A DNA stretch of 64,000 bases, from assembly GCF_016820585.1 (NCBI RefSeq), contig NZ_JADHDX010000004.1, positions 62,001-126,000 on the forward strand, written 5' to 3'. The translations under genes were made by a program, and so were the position numbers. The DNA comes from Arthrobacter beigongshangensis (GTDB taxonomy: Bacteria > Bacillota > Bacilli > Bacillales_A > Planococcaceae). The notes below the pieces were generated by a model. That model did not search any database. It was not told the DNA's origin and saw only the letters and a program-made list of their open reading frames with translations. Shown piece by piece: positions 1 to 8,831 of this stretch; positions within the stretch are counted from its first letter, which is position 1, and each line of letters starts with the position of its first letter.

Positions 1-908
1 TTACATCATTGCATGAGCATATTGGGTTTGGTTTGCCAGGTTGCGACTTAGACACACAATGGTGGAAAAAACCGGATGAAGCGTTTGAAGTAACAATTGC
101 GAAGTTACGTCGCTTCCGTGAACATGGTGGTAAAACATTTGTGGATTGTACAGGTATTGGCAACGGGCGTGATCTTGAGTATTTTCAAGTGTTATCACGC
201 AGAACTGGCGTTCATATTGTTGCTGTAACTGGCTTCGTAGCCGGAGACTCCGCATTAGCTTACTTCCGTGAGAAATCAGTTGACTATTTAACAGATTTAT
301 TCGTCCAGGAAGTAACAGTTGGTATTGCGGGTACGAGTGCAAAAGCGGGTGCCATTAAAGTTGGCGTTAGTCGCGGCGGTAAGTTAAGCGAACTAGATAA
401 AAAGATTTACCGAGCAGCTGCGCGTGCCGCAGTGAAAACAGGTGCTCCAATCATTACACATTTAACAACAGACCCAGACACAGCTATTGAAATTTTTGAA
501 TCGGAAAATCTTCCATTAAATCGAGTATTAATGGGGCATGCCGATGTAGGTCAAGACGTAGATGAAGTGCGTGATTCTGTCATCGCAAACCTGGGCGGCT
601 ATGTTGGTTTCGATACAATTGGTTATGACTTAGATATGGAGAATCCACCGTATTGGGGACGTTATCGTAAAGATCGTGTGGACCATTTCATGCGATTTCT
701 TGAAAAAGGATTTTTAGAAAAAGCGGTAATCGCAGCTGATGCGAACTGCTGTGCATTAGGATGGCCGGGATTAAAAGGACATTCTGTAAATTATTTATTT
801 GAAGAATTTTTACCAGATATTCGTAAAGCGGGTGTAACAGAAGAGCAAATTGAACAGCTTTTAGTCCACACACCTGCAACATTCTTAACGATGCAAGAAC
901 CTCGTTAA
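1..908 (+). CDS. Phosphotriesterase-family metal-dependent hydrolase (5' end outside window)
   Basis: The product is a binuclear-metal TIM-barrel hydrolase of the phosphotriesterase (PTE) family, whose members hydrolyse lactones, carboxyl esters or phosphotriesters in the cytoplasm. The reading frame is open to the left edge. The first residues are the family's N-terminal metal ligand motif His-Glu-His, which normally lies some 20 residues inside the protein, so the true start is upstream of the window. The AGAIKVG segment fits the bridging carboxylated lysine. THLTTD and MGHADVG give the two further His ligands, and the Asp in IAADAN is the expected last ligand. About 300 residues are visible, near full family length. 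It is followed by a thiolase-like gene and ester hydrolases, so a lactonase or esterase role in a catabolic route is more likely than organophosphate hydrolysis. Substrate unknown. Confidence 0.85.
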   Translation, partial: TSLHEHIGFGLPGCDLDTQWWKKPDEAFEVTIAKLRRFREHGGKTFVDCTGIGNGRDLEYFQVLSRRTGVHIVAVTGFVAGDSALAYFREKSVDYLTDLFVQEVTVGIAGTSAKAGAIKVGVSRGGKLSELDKKIYRAAARAAVKTGAPIITHLTTDPDTAIEIFESENLPLNRVLMGHADVGQDVDEVRDSVIANLGGYVGFDTIGYDLDMENPPYWGRYRKDRVDHFMRFLEKGFLEKAVIAADANCCALGWPGLKGHSVNYLFEEFLPDIRKAGVTEEQIEQLLVHTPATFLTMQEPR

Positions 909-926
909 TGCGAAAAGTCATCACGT

Positions 927-1025
927 TATATATGTTGAACTAAAGAATCCTACTAACAACGCTTGACTACCCCAGTTAGACGCCTTCGCTGGAGAGTCGA
1001 TGGCATCATTAGTTCAAAATATATA
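927..1025. repeat. 99-bp MITE-like element with 17-bp terminal inverted repeats
   Basis: TATATATGTTGAACTAA at 927-943 is matched in inverse orientation at 1009-1025 with one mismatch. Between them lies a second imperfect stem around 963-1000. There is no T-run, so it is not a standard terminator, and it fills the gap between two catabolic genes. Confidence 0.5.
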
Positions 1026-1085
1026 GATGTCGATTGCAGAGGTAAGATAAGTGGTTGAACGAGATTAGCGAGGAGGTTAGGGCAG

Positions 1086-2249
1086 ATGAGCATAAGAGGA
1101 ATGGCTTATATTGCGGGTGCGTTTGAGCACCCATTACGTAAAGCTCCCGATACATCTGTTGCAGCGCTACATGCAGAATGTGCGAAAGGAGCACTAAAAG
1201 ATGCGGGGCTCACATTTCAAGATGTAGATGGCTACTTTTGTGCGGGTGATGCTCCTGGCGGTGTCCTGTCTATGGTCGATTACTTGGGTCTGAACGTACG
1301 CCATCTAGATTCTACTGAAATTGGTGGTTCATCATACATTGCGCAAGTTTCACATGCCGCGCAGGCAATCGCGGCAGGTAAATGCAGAGTCGCCTTGATT
1401 ACAATGGCAGGTCGTCCACGTTCAGAAGGCAGAAGTGGCGTTAAACAGAAGGTTGTTGGTGCGAATGTACCCGACGCACCGTTCGAGCTACCTTTTGGGC
1501 CGACTGCTGTGAATGAGTATGCGATGGCTGCGATGCGTCATATGCATGAATTCGGTACGACTAGTGAACAACTTGCATGGGTTAAAGTTGCAGCCTCACA
1601 TCATGCACAATACAATCCAAACGCAATGCTACGAGATGTGGTAACAGTAGAAGATGTTCTTGCCTCTCCTATCATTGCGGATCCGTTACATCTTATGGAT
1701 TGCTGTGTAGTGAGCGACGGGGGCGGCGCGTTAGTTGTAGTAAGCCCTGAGATTGCCAAAAGTCTGAAGCGTCCACTTGTCCGCGTAATGGGTGGTGGCG
1801 AAGCACCTAAGGGCCAGATGGGTGGCAAAGTGGATCTTACTTATACGGGAGCCGTTTGGTCAGGACCTGCGGCTTTTGAAGAAGCTGGGATTAAGCCGGA
1901 TGATGTTAAATATGCCTCTATTTATGATAGCTTCACAATTACTGTGTTAATGCAACTTGAGGATTTAGGTTTTTGTAAGAAAGGCGAAGGTGGTAAGTTT
2001 GTCGCTGATGGGAACCTAATTTCAGGAGTTGGCAAGCTCCCTATCAATACGGATGGTGGCGGTTTGAATAACAATCATCCAGCGGGTCGGGGCGGCATCA
2101 TAAAAGTAATAGAGGCAGTTCGCCAGTTGCGCGGGGAAGCAAACCCACAAGTACAGGTGGAAAATTGTGACATTGCATTAGTTCACGGTACTGGCGGCGG
2201 GCTCGGAAGCCGTCATGGTAGTGCAACACTTATCTTGGAGAGGGTGTAA
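1086..2249 (+). CDS. Thiolase-fold protein of the SCP-x/lipid-transfer type, partner of DUF35 protein
   Basis: A 387-residue thiolase-superfamily protein, with an AGGAGG 9 bases before the ATG. It resembles the SCP-x/lipid-transfer thiolases that act on acyl-CoA together with a DUF35 protein, here the next gene 3 bases downstream. The usual N-terminal nucleophile motif (Cys-Ala-Ser/Thr-Gly) is not there: the equivalent stretch, residues 78-84, reads EIGGSSY with no Cys. The C-terminal part has HPAGRGG (about 325) and VHGTGGG (about 370). A thiolase fold lacking the nucleophilic Cys and paired with DUF35 is what is known for steroid side-chain retro-aldolases (Ltp2 with ChsH2-DUF35). I therefore infer a retro-aldol or Claisen-type cleavage of a CoA thioester rather than a plain thiolase. 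Substrate not determinable. Confidence 0.8.
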   Translation: MSIRGMAYIAGAFEHPLRKAPDTSVAALHAECAKGALKDAGLTFQDVDGYFCAGDAPGGVLSMVDYLGLNVRHLDSTEIGGSSYIAQVSHAAQAIAAGKCRVALITMAGRPRSEGRSGVKQKVVGANVPDAPFELPFGPTAVNEYAMAAMRHMHEFGTTSEQLAWVKVAASHHAQYNPNAMLRDVVTVEDVLASPIIADPLHLMDCCVVSDGGGALVVVSPEIAKSLKRPLVRVMGGGEAPKGQMGGKVDLTYTGAVWSGPAAFEEAGIKPDDVKYASIYDSFTITVLMQLEDLGFCKKGEGGKFVADGNLISGVGKLPINTDGGGLNNNHPAGRGGIIKVIEAVRQLRGEANPQVQVENCDIALVHGTGGGLGSRHGSATLILERV

Positions 2250-2252
2250 AGC

Positions 2253-2666
2253 ATGGCAACTCCGTATCAAGACAGAACGATGGCAGTCCCCGAAATTCAT
2301 CCGGAATACAAGGAATATTGGGACGCCACCGCAGAAGGTAAACTATTGATAAAACAGTGTGATTCTTGTGAGGAATACCATTACTATCCACGCGTGCTAT
2401 GCCCCTATTGCATGAGTGATAAGACGTCGTGGATCGAAGCGAAGGGTACTGGCAGTATTTACACGTACAGTGTCATGCGACGGGGTGTACCATATGCCAT
2501 CGCCTACGTTACGCTCGATGAAGGTCCGAAAATGATGACAAATATTGTCGATTGCGACCTAGATGAGGTGCGCATAAATCAAAGGGCAAAAGTAGTATTC
2601 AAGCAAAGCGGAGATCAAGAAAATCCAGGTTCTTTTATACCGTGCTTCACACGAGTTGAGGAGTAG
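2253..2666 (+). CDS. DUF35 zinc-ribbon/OB-fold protein, acyl-CoA-binding partner
   Basis: A 137-residue protein with an N-terminal rubredoxin-like zinc ribbon (Cys36, Cys39, Cys50, Cys53) followed by an OB-fold domain, the standard DUF35 layout. DUF35 proteins form complexes with thiolase-like enzymes and bind the CoA thioester substrate. It starts 3 bases after the thiolase-fold gene stop, so the two are almost certainly co-translated. It has no catalytic residues of its own that I can see. Confidence 0.85.
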   Translation: MATPYQDRTMAVPEIHPEYKEYWDATAEGKLLIKQCDSCEEYHYYPRVLCPYCMSDKTSWIEAKGTGSIYTYSVMRRGVPYAIAYVTLDEGPKMMTNIVDCDLDEVRINQRAKVVFKQSGDQENPGSFIPCFTRVEE

Positions 2667-2708
2667 CGGGAATATTGTCAGAAGGATTTAAGGGAGGAGC
2701 AAATTTAC

Positions 2709-4418
2709 ATGATAATTACGAAGGATGAACGCATTGAAATGCGTGACGGTGTACATATTGCTGCAGATATTTACCGTCCTAAGGGCTCGGGAAAGGTACC
2801 TGCATTACTTGCGATTAGTCCATACGGTAAAGAACTACAAGCACAAGCACTTACGTTACCTCCACAAGCACGCCCAAGCCATCTTTGGAACGGCGCAATT
2901 GAAGCTGGGGATATTACGGAAGTAGTGTCGCGTGGTTATGCTCATATTATCGCAGATACGCGAGGTACAGGTGGCTCTGAAGGACAAATGTGTGGTAACT
3001 ATAACTCTGGTGGTCATGGCGATGGCAAGGACATTTATGACCTCGTTGAATGGTTAGCAGAACAGGATTGGTGCGATGGCAATATTGGGATGATTGGTAT
3101 TTCATATTTTGCTTCCGTTCAACTGTTAGGGGCAGCAGAAAAACCGCCACATTTGAAAGCGATTTTCGCAAATGGGGGTCACTTCGACCTTTATGAGCTT
3201 TGTTATCACGGCGGAATTATGTGGTTAATGCCACGTGCTTCTCGTGAGGGACGCGGCGGTGACAGTGGTAATGCATTTAATAACGTAGCAAGTAAGAGCT
3301 CGAAAGTATTCACGCCAGAAAAGCTTAAACAAAAAACGCAAGAACGTTTAAACGATCCAGATATTGCGCATTGGTCAGACTTTGTTCACCTCTTACATTA
3401 TCAGGATCGTCACGAACTGTGGATGGATTACTTACTAAATCCACTAGATGGTCCGTTCTGGCAGGAAAACAGTGCAATTGAGGTAGCCCATAAAGTGGAT
3501 ATTCCGGTTTATTTCCAAGCGAAGTGGGGGCGTGGTTGGAATGTGGAGGGGACATTAGAAGGATTCCATAAAGTATCCGGTATTAAAAAGCTCGATATCC
3601 AAGCGCTTCCGCCGATGTTAGAGCGCCCATTCCATGAAAATCATGACGAAATGTTCCGTTGGTATGATTACTGGCTAAAAGGTATTGATACAGGCATTAT
3701 GGATGAACCGTCCGTTCAGTTCTCGGTAGAGGGCTCCTACAAATGGCGCGGTGAAGATCAATGGCCGCTACCTTATGAAGAAAAGAAAGAGTTCTACTTA
3801 CGTCCACGCCATAAAATGAGCGAGAAACCAGAGCCACTAGCTTCTCAATATGCACATCCGGATGGTTTCTATCAAGCTCCATTAACGGTCACAACTAAAT
3901 CTGAAACGATTAAGTGGACGAGTGATAAATTCATAGAACCTGTAGAAATGACAGGTACAGGAGCATTATATATTCATGCAGAAATCGATACAGATGATAC
4001 GAATTTCATCTCGAAGCTCTATGATGTAGATCCTAGTGGAAAACGGACATTAATGACATCGGGTTATTTAAAAGCATCCCACCGTGAACTAGACGAAGAA
4101 AAATCAACATACGGTGAGCCTTGGCATCCACACAACCGTGTGGTACCCGTAATTCCTGGTGAAATTAATGAGTATGCGATTCGCCTATATCCCTTCTCAT
4201 TTTTAATCAAACCAGGGCATCGCATTGAATTGGAACTTGCCTGTAACGAACCACTGGATGGAGAAGATGCAAAATTATTACCACCGGATAGCTACCACTT
4301 ACCAAGTGGACGTGCGACAATGCACAAAATTTATCGAGACAAGGATCATCCATCTCGTTTAGTGTTACCGGTTATTCCAAAAGAGTTCAACGTGCTGAAT
4401 AAGGAGAATGAAAAGTAA
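2709..4418 (+). CDS. CocE/NonD-family serine hydrolase (X-Pro dipeptidyl-peptidase S15 fold)
   Basis: A 569-residue acyl esterase of the CocE/S15 class. The N-terminal alpha/beta hydrolase domain has the oxyanion-region TRGTGGSEG (about 80-88) and the nucleophile elbow GISYFA (about 130), with Ser in G-x-S-Y. The C-terminal half is the jelly-roll domain typical of the family, starting near residue 320. CocE relatives cleave ester or amide bonds of bulky substrates, including cocaine in the namesake; cephalosporin acylases are also related. There is no signal peptide, so it acts in the cytoplasm. In this cluster it probably hydrolyses an ester of the pathway substrate. Full length; no defects seen. 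Confidence 0.85.
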   Translation: MIITKDERIEMRDGVHIAADIYRPKGSGKVPALLAISPYGKELQAQALTLPPQARPSHLWNGAIEAGDITEVVSRGYAHIIADTRGTGGSEGQMCGNYNSGGHGDGKDIYDLVEWLAEQDWCDGNIGMIGISYFASVQLLGAAEKPPHLKAIFANGGHFDLYELCYHGGIMWLMPRASREGRGGDSGNAFNNVASKSSKVFTPEKLKQKTQERLNDPDIAHWSDFVHLLHYQDRHELWMDYLLNPLDGPFWQENSAIEVAHKVDIPVYFQAKWGRGWNVEGTLEGFHKVSGIKKLDIQALPPMLERPFHENHDEMFRWYDYWLKGIDTGIMDEPSVQFSVEGSYKWRGEDQWPLPYEEKKEFYLRPRHKMSEKPEPLASQYAHPDGFYQAPLTVTTKSETIKWTSDKFIEPVEMTGTGALYIHAEIDTDDTNFISKLYDVDPSGKRTLMTSGYLKASHRELDEEKSTYGEPWHPHNRVVPVIPGEINEYAIRLYPFSFLIKPGHRIELELACNEPLDGEDAKLLPPDSYHLPSGRATMHKIYRDKDHPSRLVLPVIPKEFNVLNKENEK

Positions 4419-4489
4419 TAGCGTGCCGAGCTGGCTGAATCTCTTAAATTAAGCATTGTAGAAGCAACTTGATGAGAGGAGTGAACAAC

Positions 4490-5443
4490 TTGACAAATTC
4501 AGTGCGCGTTATTCCGATTGAATGTAAATTTGGTCCGACCTCAGCGTATGCCTACTACATCGACGCGCCAGAGCCGGTACTGATTGATACAGGTATTGCA
4601 TCATCAGCTTCACAAGAAATTGAGACAGTTCTTGCTGAAAATGGTTTAAGTATTGGAGCTATTCGTTGGATTCTTTTAACCCACGGTCACGTAGACCATC
4701 TTGGCGGCGCCAGAGCAGTTTGGGAGAAAACAAATGGCCGTGCTGAGGTTGTGATTCCCCAAAAGGAAGCCTATTTACTACGTAATCGAAGTGCACATCT
4801 AACAGACTACAAACAGCTTCAAGGAAAATATGTCGATGCCGAGATTCAGGAAAAGCATGTAGCGATGCTGATGAACGATATTGGAGAAGACCTCGTACCG
4901 ACAGTTGAAGTGGTTGGTGGTGACCGTTTATCATTTGGTGGTGACGTATCGATGACTGTAGTGGAAACGCCAGGGCATTCAATTGGGTCAGTGACCTATG
5001 TTCTTGAAGGTGTTCAGTGGGCATTTGCAGCCGATGCTGTGCAAATGTATGGTGGTGCGCTGAGTGGGATTCCTGTAATTGAGCAACCAACGCTCTATCG
5101 CAAAAGTTTACAACATCTCCTAGAGGAAGTGCGTCCAAATCGTTTATATTTGGGACATCATTTTCGAGATGCAACGGGTGTGATTATTAGCCCAGAAGTT
5201 GAAGGGGATGCAGTTTCTGCTATGCTTCAAGCGAGTCTTGAGATGGATGCGAAGTTAGTGGATATTGTCGGGCGTCACCTATCCAAAGATGTACAGTCCA
5301 CCGAAAGTGATAGCCTATATGGACCGTTTGGATCGATTGCTGATGAAATTGGCTATACAGGTGATCCACGGAACTTACCTTGTGCCTTCTTTGTAACGAT
5401 GAATGCCTATAAAGAAGAACTTATTGGTGAAAAGGATAAATGA
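4490..5443 (+). CDS. MBL-fold metal-dependent hydrolase
   Basis: The metallo-beta-lactamase fold is shown by LLTHGHVDHLGG (HxHxDH, about residues 62-73), a downstream TPGHS His ligand, the Asp in FAADAVQ, and LGHH near residue 225. I take the TTG at 4490 as the start because GAGAGGA lies 9 bases before it. An ATG at 4472 would sit upstream of that site. Length 317 residues. Close relatives act on thioesters, lactones or glutathione adducts. Placed between a CocE esterase and CoA-transferase genes, it may hydrolyse a CoA thioester or lactone. The next gene follows closely with its own site. Confidence 0.8.
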   Translation: MTNSVRVIPIECKFGPTSAYAYYIDAPEPVLIDTGIASSASQEIETVLAENGLSIGAIRWILLTHGHVDHLGGARAVWEKTNGRAEVVIPQKEAYLLRNRSAHLTDYKQLQGKYVDAEIQEKHVAMLMNDIGEDLVPTVEVVGGDRLSFGGDVSMTVVETPGHSIGSVTYVLEGVQWAFAADAVQMYGGALSGIPVIEQPTLYRKSLQHLLEEVRPNRLYLGHHFRDATGVIISPEVEGDAVSAMLQASLEMDAKLVDIVGRHLSKDVQSTESDSLYGPFGSIADEIGYTGDPRNLPCAFFVTMNAYKEELIGEKDK

Positions 5444-5459
5444 GAGGAGGGAAATCCAA

Positions 5460-6155
5460 ATGATTCAGAAAAAGTTTGAAAGTACAGCTCAAGCTGTCGC
5501 CGATATGCAGGATGGCGCAACATTGCTCGTTGGCGGATTTGGCGGAAGCGGACTACCCTCACATCTCGTAGCTGCTCTAGTAGAGCAGGGAGCTAAGGAT
5601 TTGACGGTTGTATCCAATAATATTGGTGCGGTTAGTGATGGTGTTGCGGCACTCATCAGCAATAATCAAGTACGAAAGATTATTTGTTCTTTCCCTGTTG
5701 GTCCACATGCTGATGAGCTAATCGAGCGTCTTCAGAATGGAACGATCGAGTTAGAAATCGCCCCACAAGGAACATTAGCGGAGCGTATTCGTGCAGGAGG
5801 AGCGGGCATACCGGCGTTTTACACGCCAACAGCAGCCCACACTGAGCTGGGAGAAGGCAAGGAAACACGAGCGTACAATGGCCGTTTACATGTCTTGGAA
5901 AATGCAATCACAGGTGATTACGCTTTTATCAAGGGACATCAGGCGGACCGCTGGGGGAATCTTGTTTACCGAAAAACACAGCGTAACTTTAACCCGGTGA
6001 TGGCGACGGCTGCAAAAATAACAATCGCCGAAGTGGACGAAATCGTAGAAGTCGGGGAAATCGATCCCGAATCAATCGTAACACCGAGCATCTATGTACA
6101 TCGTTTAGTACAAGTTGAGTCGCAGCACGAAGGGAGGATGTTAGTGAATGAGTAA
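5460..6155 (+). CDS. CoA-transferase subunit A (3-oxoacid/SCOT family I)
   Basis: Alpha subunit of a family I CoA-transferase, 231 residues. The N-terminal part has the glycine-rich GGFGGSGLPS signature (about 22-31) of these subunits. The start is the ATG at 5460 after GAGAGGAGGG. A longer frame begins inside the preceding gene but has no site. It overlaps subunit B by 8 bases, which indicates translational coupling. The pair moves CoA from succinyl- or acetyl-CoA to a carboxylic or 3-oxo acid, the activation step needed before the thiolase-fold enzyme encoded upstream. The acid used cannot be read from the sequence. Confidence 0.88.
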   Translation: MIQKKFESTAQAVADMQDGATLLVGGFGGSGLPSHLVAALVEQGAKDLTVVSNNIGAVSDGVAALISNNQVRKIICSFPVGPHADELIERLQNGTIELEIAPQGTLAERIRAGGAGIPAFYTPTAAHTELGEGKETRAYNGRLHVLENAITGDYAFIKGHQADRWGNLVYRKTQRNFNPVMATAAKITIAEVDEIVEVGEIDPESIVTPSIYVHRLVQVESQHEGRMLVNE

Positions 6156-6837
6156 AGACCAACAACAAGCTATTGGATGGGCAATGCCAGACTTAGCTTC
6201 AAGAGTAGCTCTTGACCTAGAAGATGGATGGTTCGTGAACCTGGGGATTGGCTTACCGACACTTGTAGCTGATTTTATTCCTGAAGGTCGGGAAATCATT
6301 TTGCATAGTGAGAACGGTCTGCTCGGACTAGGTCCGAAACCTGAACCGGGTGAAGAAGATCCAGACCTTGTCAATGCAGGAAAAGAACCCATTACATTAA
6401 AATCAGGCGGCTCCTACTTCTCACAATCAGAATCTTTTGCAATGATCCGTGGTGGACATCTCGATGCAACAGTGCTTGGCGCATTCCAAGTCTCGCAGTA
6501 TGGTGATCTTGCCAGCTGGAAGCTGCCAAACGCCACCCTTGGACGTGTTGGGGGTGCAATGGACTTAACGGTAGGTAGTAAGCGCGTTTTCCTGTTTATG
6601 CAACACACGAGTAAGCAGGGACCAAAAATTGTAGATGAATGCACGTATCCGTTAACGGCTCCTCGTTGTGTGGATCGTATCTATACAAACCTTGCAATAA
6701 TCGATGTAACAGATACTGGACTTGTTGTTCGTGAACTTGCTCCGGGTGTGACGTTTGAATACGTACAAGAACATACGGCGGCACCACTTAAGCTACATGC
6801 TGACGTACAAAAAGAAACTATAGGAGTAGAGCAATGA
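6148..6837 (+). CDS. CoA-transferase subunit B (3-oxoacid/SCOT family I)
   Basis: Beta subunit of the CoA-transferase, 229 residues. It carries the catalytic glutamate in SENGLLGLGP (Glu about residue 53), which forms the glutamyl-CoA intermediate, and the FVNLGIGLPT entrance motif. Its start overlaps the end of subunit A by 8 bases and its stop overlaps the following regulator in ATGA. All three are therefore one transcription unit with coupled translation. Confidence 0.9.
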   Translation: MSKDQQQAIGWAMPDLASRVALDLEDGWFVNLGIGLPTLVADFIPEGREIILHSENGLLGLGPKPEPGEEDPDLVNAGKEPITLKSGGSYFSQSESFAMIRGGHLDATVLGAFQVSQYGDLASWKLPNATLGRVGGAMDLTVGSKRVFLFMQHTSKQGPKIVDECTYPLTAPRCVDRIYTNLAIIDVTDTGLVVRELAPGVTFEYVQEHTAAPLKLHADVQKETIGVEQ

Positions 6838-7589
6838 CTAGACACGCACTAAAACATACCATTGATCGCCAATCGCCGATTCCATTATATAAACAAATCA
6901 AGGAAATATTGATTAGAGAGCTACAGGCCGCTGCAATTGAGACGGGTCGTCCCTTCAGCACCGAGCATGAGCTAGTTGAGCGTTTCCACGTGAGCCGGGC
7001 GCCTGTTCGTCAGGCACTAAAGGAGCTTGTCGATGAGGGCTATGTTTACAGAGAACGAGCAAAGGGCACCTTCCCTGTTCAAGAACTGCCGGTAAGACCT
7101 CTAGGGCTTGAGTTAGGAGGGCTAGTTGGTTTTCTACGCGAGCAAGGGATGGATTGTAAGTCAAAAATATTAAGTGTTGATCGGGTATTACCGACAGAAA
7201 ATCTGTGTGAGATTCTCCATATTGATCCGAGTGAGGAAGTTTTGAGAATCTCTCGTTTAATTTTGCTCAAAGGGAAGCCGCTCGTATGGGCGCAGACCTA
7301 CCTGCTCGTCTCAGAGGATTTTCAACCGACTACACGGGAGCTTGAGGAAGCTGAAAGTGTCTTTATGCTGCTTGAGAGGGAACAAGGTATTTTCATTTCT
7401 CGAGGTGATCACCAAATCCATGCATCTGGTGCAAGCCAGATGGAGGCAGAGGTTTTGGGTATTAAAGATAGAGGCCCCGTTCTTGTAACCGAAACCAAAT
7501 TATATACCCGTAATGATAGGCTAATAGGCTGGAGAAAGGCTATCCATATAGCCGATGATTACAAGTTATCTTTTTCAGTGAATCGTTGA
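6834..7589 (+). CDS. GntR-family transcriptional regulator with UTRA ligand domain
   Basis: A 251-residue regulator. Residues 12-75 form the GntR winged helix-turn-helix (PLYKQI, then STEHELVERFHVSRAPVRQALKEL), and residues 95-245 a UTRA (HutC-type) small-molecule domain. It is coupled to CoA-transferase subunit B by an ATGA overlap, so it probably senses a pathway intermediate and controls this cluster. UTRA regulators usually repress and are released by a carboxylic acid or sugar derivative. The ligand here is unknown and I found no convincing palindromic operator near it. Confidence 0.85.
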   Translation: MTRHALKHTIDRQSPIPLYKQIKEILIRELQAAAIETGRPFSTEHELVERFHVSRAPVRQALKELVDEGYVYRERAKGTFPVQELPVRPLGLELGGLVGFLREQGMDCKSKILSVDRVLPTENLCEILHIDPSEEVLRISRLILLKGKPLVWAQTYLLVSEDFQPTTRELEEAESVFMLLEREQGIFISRGDHQIHASGASQMEAEVLGIKDRGPVLVTETKLYTRNDRLIGWRKAIHIADDYKLSFSVNR

Positions 7590-7618
7590 GATAGAGTGAG
7601 GTTTAGAAGTTCATAGTT

Positions 7619-7632
7619 ATGTAAGCGCATTA
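7619..7632 (+). promoter_or_regulatory. cre-like catabolite control site
   Basis: ATGTAAGCGCATTA fits the CcpA consensus WTGNAANCGNWNNCW at all but one fixed position. It lies between the GntR gene and the monooxygenase gene, 30 bases before the latter. Carbon catabolite control of the downstream genes is inferred. Confidence 0.5.
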
Positions 7633-7661
7633 AAACAAAACCAAACTGGGGGGAAATGTTT

Positions 7662-8774
7662 ATGAAATCAAAAGGGGAATTAAGGATTGCAATTATTGGC
7701 GGGGGTATTGCAGGCGCATCAGTTGCCAACGCATTGAAAGCAAAAGGGATTCGAGCAGATGTCTATGAACAAGCAACGTCGTTTGGCGAGGTAGGCGCCG
7801 GTATTGGTGTCCGACCACCAAGTGTAAGATGCTTTAAAGAGTGGGGTCTTTACGAAGCACTAGAGAAAGTAACAACAAGAAGTAATCATATGGAAATCAT
7901 TGCTGGAGATGACCATCTCCTCATTAAAGAAGCATGGCCAGTATTAACAGATGACAAAACAGAAGCATATGCCCGTTTGGTTCATCGTGCAGATTTATTA
8001 GATACGCTCATAAATGGTATTCCAGTTGATCAACTTCACCTAGATCATCGTTGTGAGTCTGTCATCGATCATGGTGATTATGCAGAAGTGAAGTTTGCGA
8101 ACGGAAAAACAATCGAAGCTGATATCGTCGTTGCAGCAGACGGTATTCGTTCACCTATTCGTAATCAGGTATTCGAGTCTGTTGAACCGGTATACTCTGG
8201 TTATCTTGCACACCGTGTACTCATCGATTTCGATCAAGCCCTTGGTATGGCTTCAGATGAAAACATCCTACGTATTTACGTAGACGGCGACAATTCATGT
8301 TATTTCTTGCCACTTCAAGACCGTAACCAAGTATCTGTAGACATTACAGTGCCGGGTGAGTTCGCATGGCGTCCAGAATTAACGAAAGAAGAAATTATGG
8401 AGAGTATGAAAGGCTTCGGCCCAACAATTCAAAAGGTTGTTGACAATATCAAGTTAGAAGATATTGTAACTCGTCCTTTATGTGATCTTGATCCAATTAA
8501 CAAGTGGACAACGAATACAGTAACGTTAATTGGTGATTCTGCTCACGCAATGCTTCACAACCAAGGCCAAGGTGCTAACATGGCAATGCAAGATGCTGAA
8601 GTGCTGGCAAAAGCAATCGTTGAGTCTGAAACAGTCGCTGAGGCTTTAAAAAAGTACGAAGAGCAGCGTAAGCCAATTACGAAGCTTTACCAAGAATTAT
8701 CTCGTTTATTCCCATCAGATCAAGCAGAAACGGCCTTCCCAGAAAAAGCGCACTTGGAAGCTGGCAACATGTAA
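7662..8774 (+). CDS. FAD-dependent aromatic-type monooxygenase
   Basis: A 370-residue group A flavoprotein monooxygenase (PHBH/salicylate hydroxylase fold). It has the N-terminal dinucleotide motif GGGIAGASVA (about 12-21), the ADGIRS segment (DG motif, about 160), and GDSAHAM (about 288) that binds the FAD ribityl chain. These enzymes use NAD(P)H and O2 to hydroxylate an aromatic or cyclic substrate. The ATG at 7662 has GGGGGG 8 bases upstream; an ATG at 7656 is too close to that site. A cre-like site precedes it. The gene opens the second half of the catabolic cluster and is followed by an esterase. Confidence 0.85.
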   Translation: MKSKGELRIAIIGGGIAGASVANALKAKGIRADVYEQATSFGEVGAGIGVRPPSVRCFKEWGLYEALEKVTTRSNHMEIIAGDDHLLIKEAWPVLTDDKTEAYARLVHRADLLDTLINGIPVDQLHLDHRCESVIDHGDYAEVKFANGKTIEADIVVAADGIRSPIRNQVFESVEPVYSGYLAHRVLIDFDQALGMASDENILRIYVDGDNSCYFLPLQDRNQVSVDITVPGEFAWRPELTKEEIMESMKGFGPTIQKVVDNIKLEDIVTRPLCDLDPINKWTTNTVTLIGDSAHAMLHNQGQGANMAMQDAEVLAKAIVESETVAEALKKYEEQRKPITKLYQELSRLFPSDQAETAFPEKAHLEAGNM

Positions 8775-8831
8775 AAAAACAGCTTGAACTGCCAAAATTT
8801 TAAAAGGAATGAAAAAAGGAGGTTCTTACAG

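Noticed and set aside
4659-5174. 171-codon minus-strand frame inside the MBL gene
   Set aside because: His/Leu-rich shadow; the opposite strand carries the HxHxDH motif in the correct frame.
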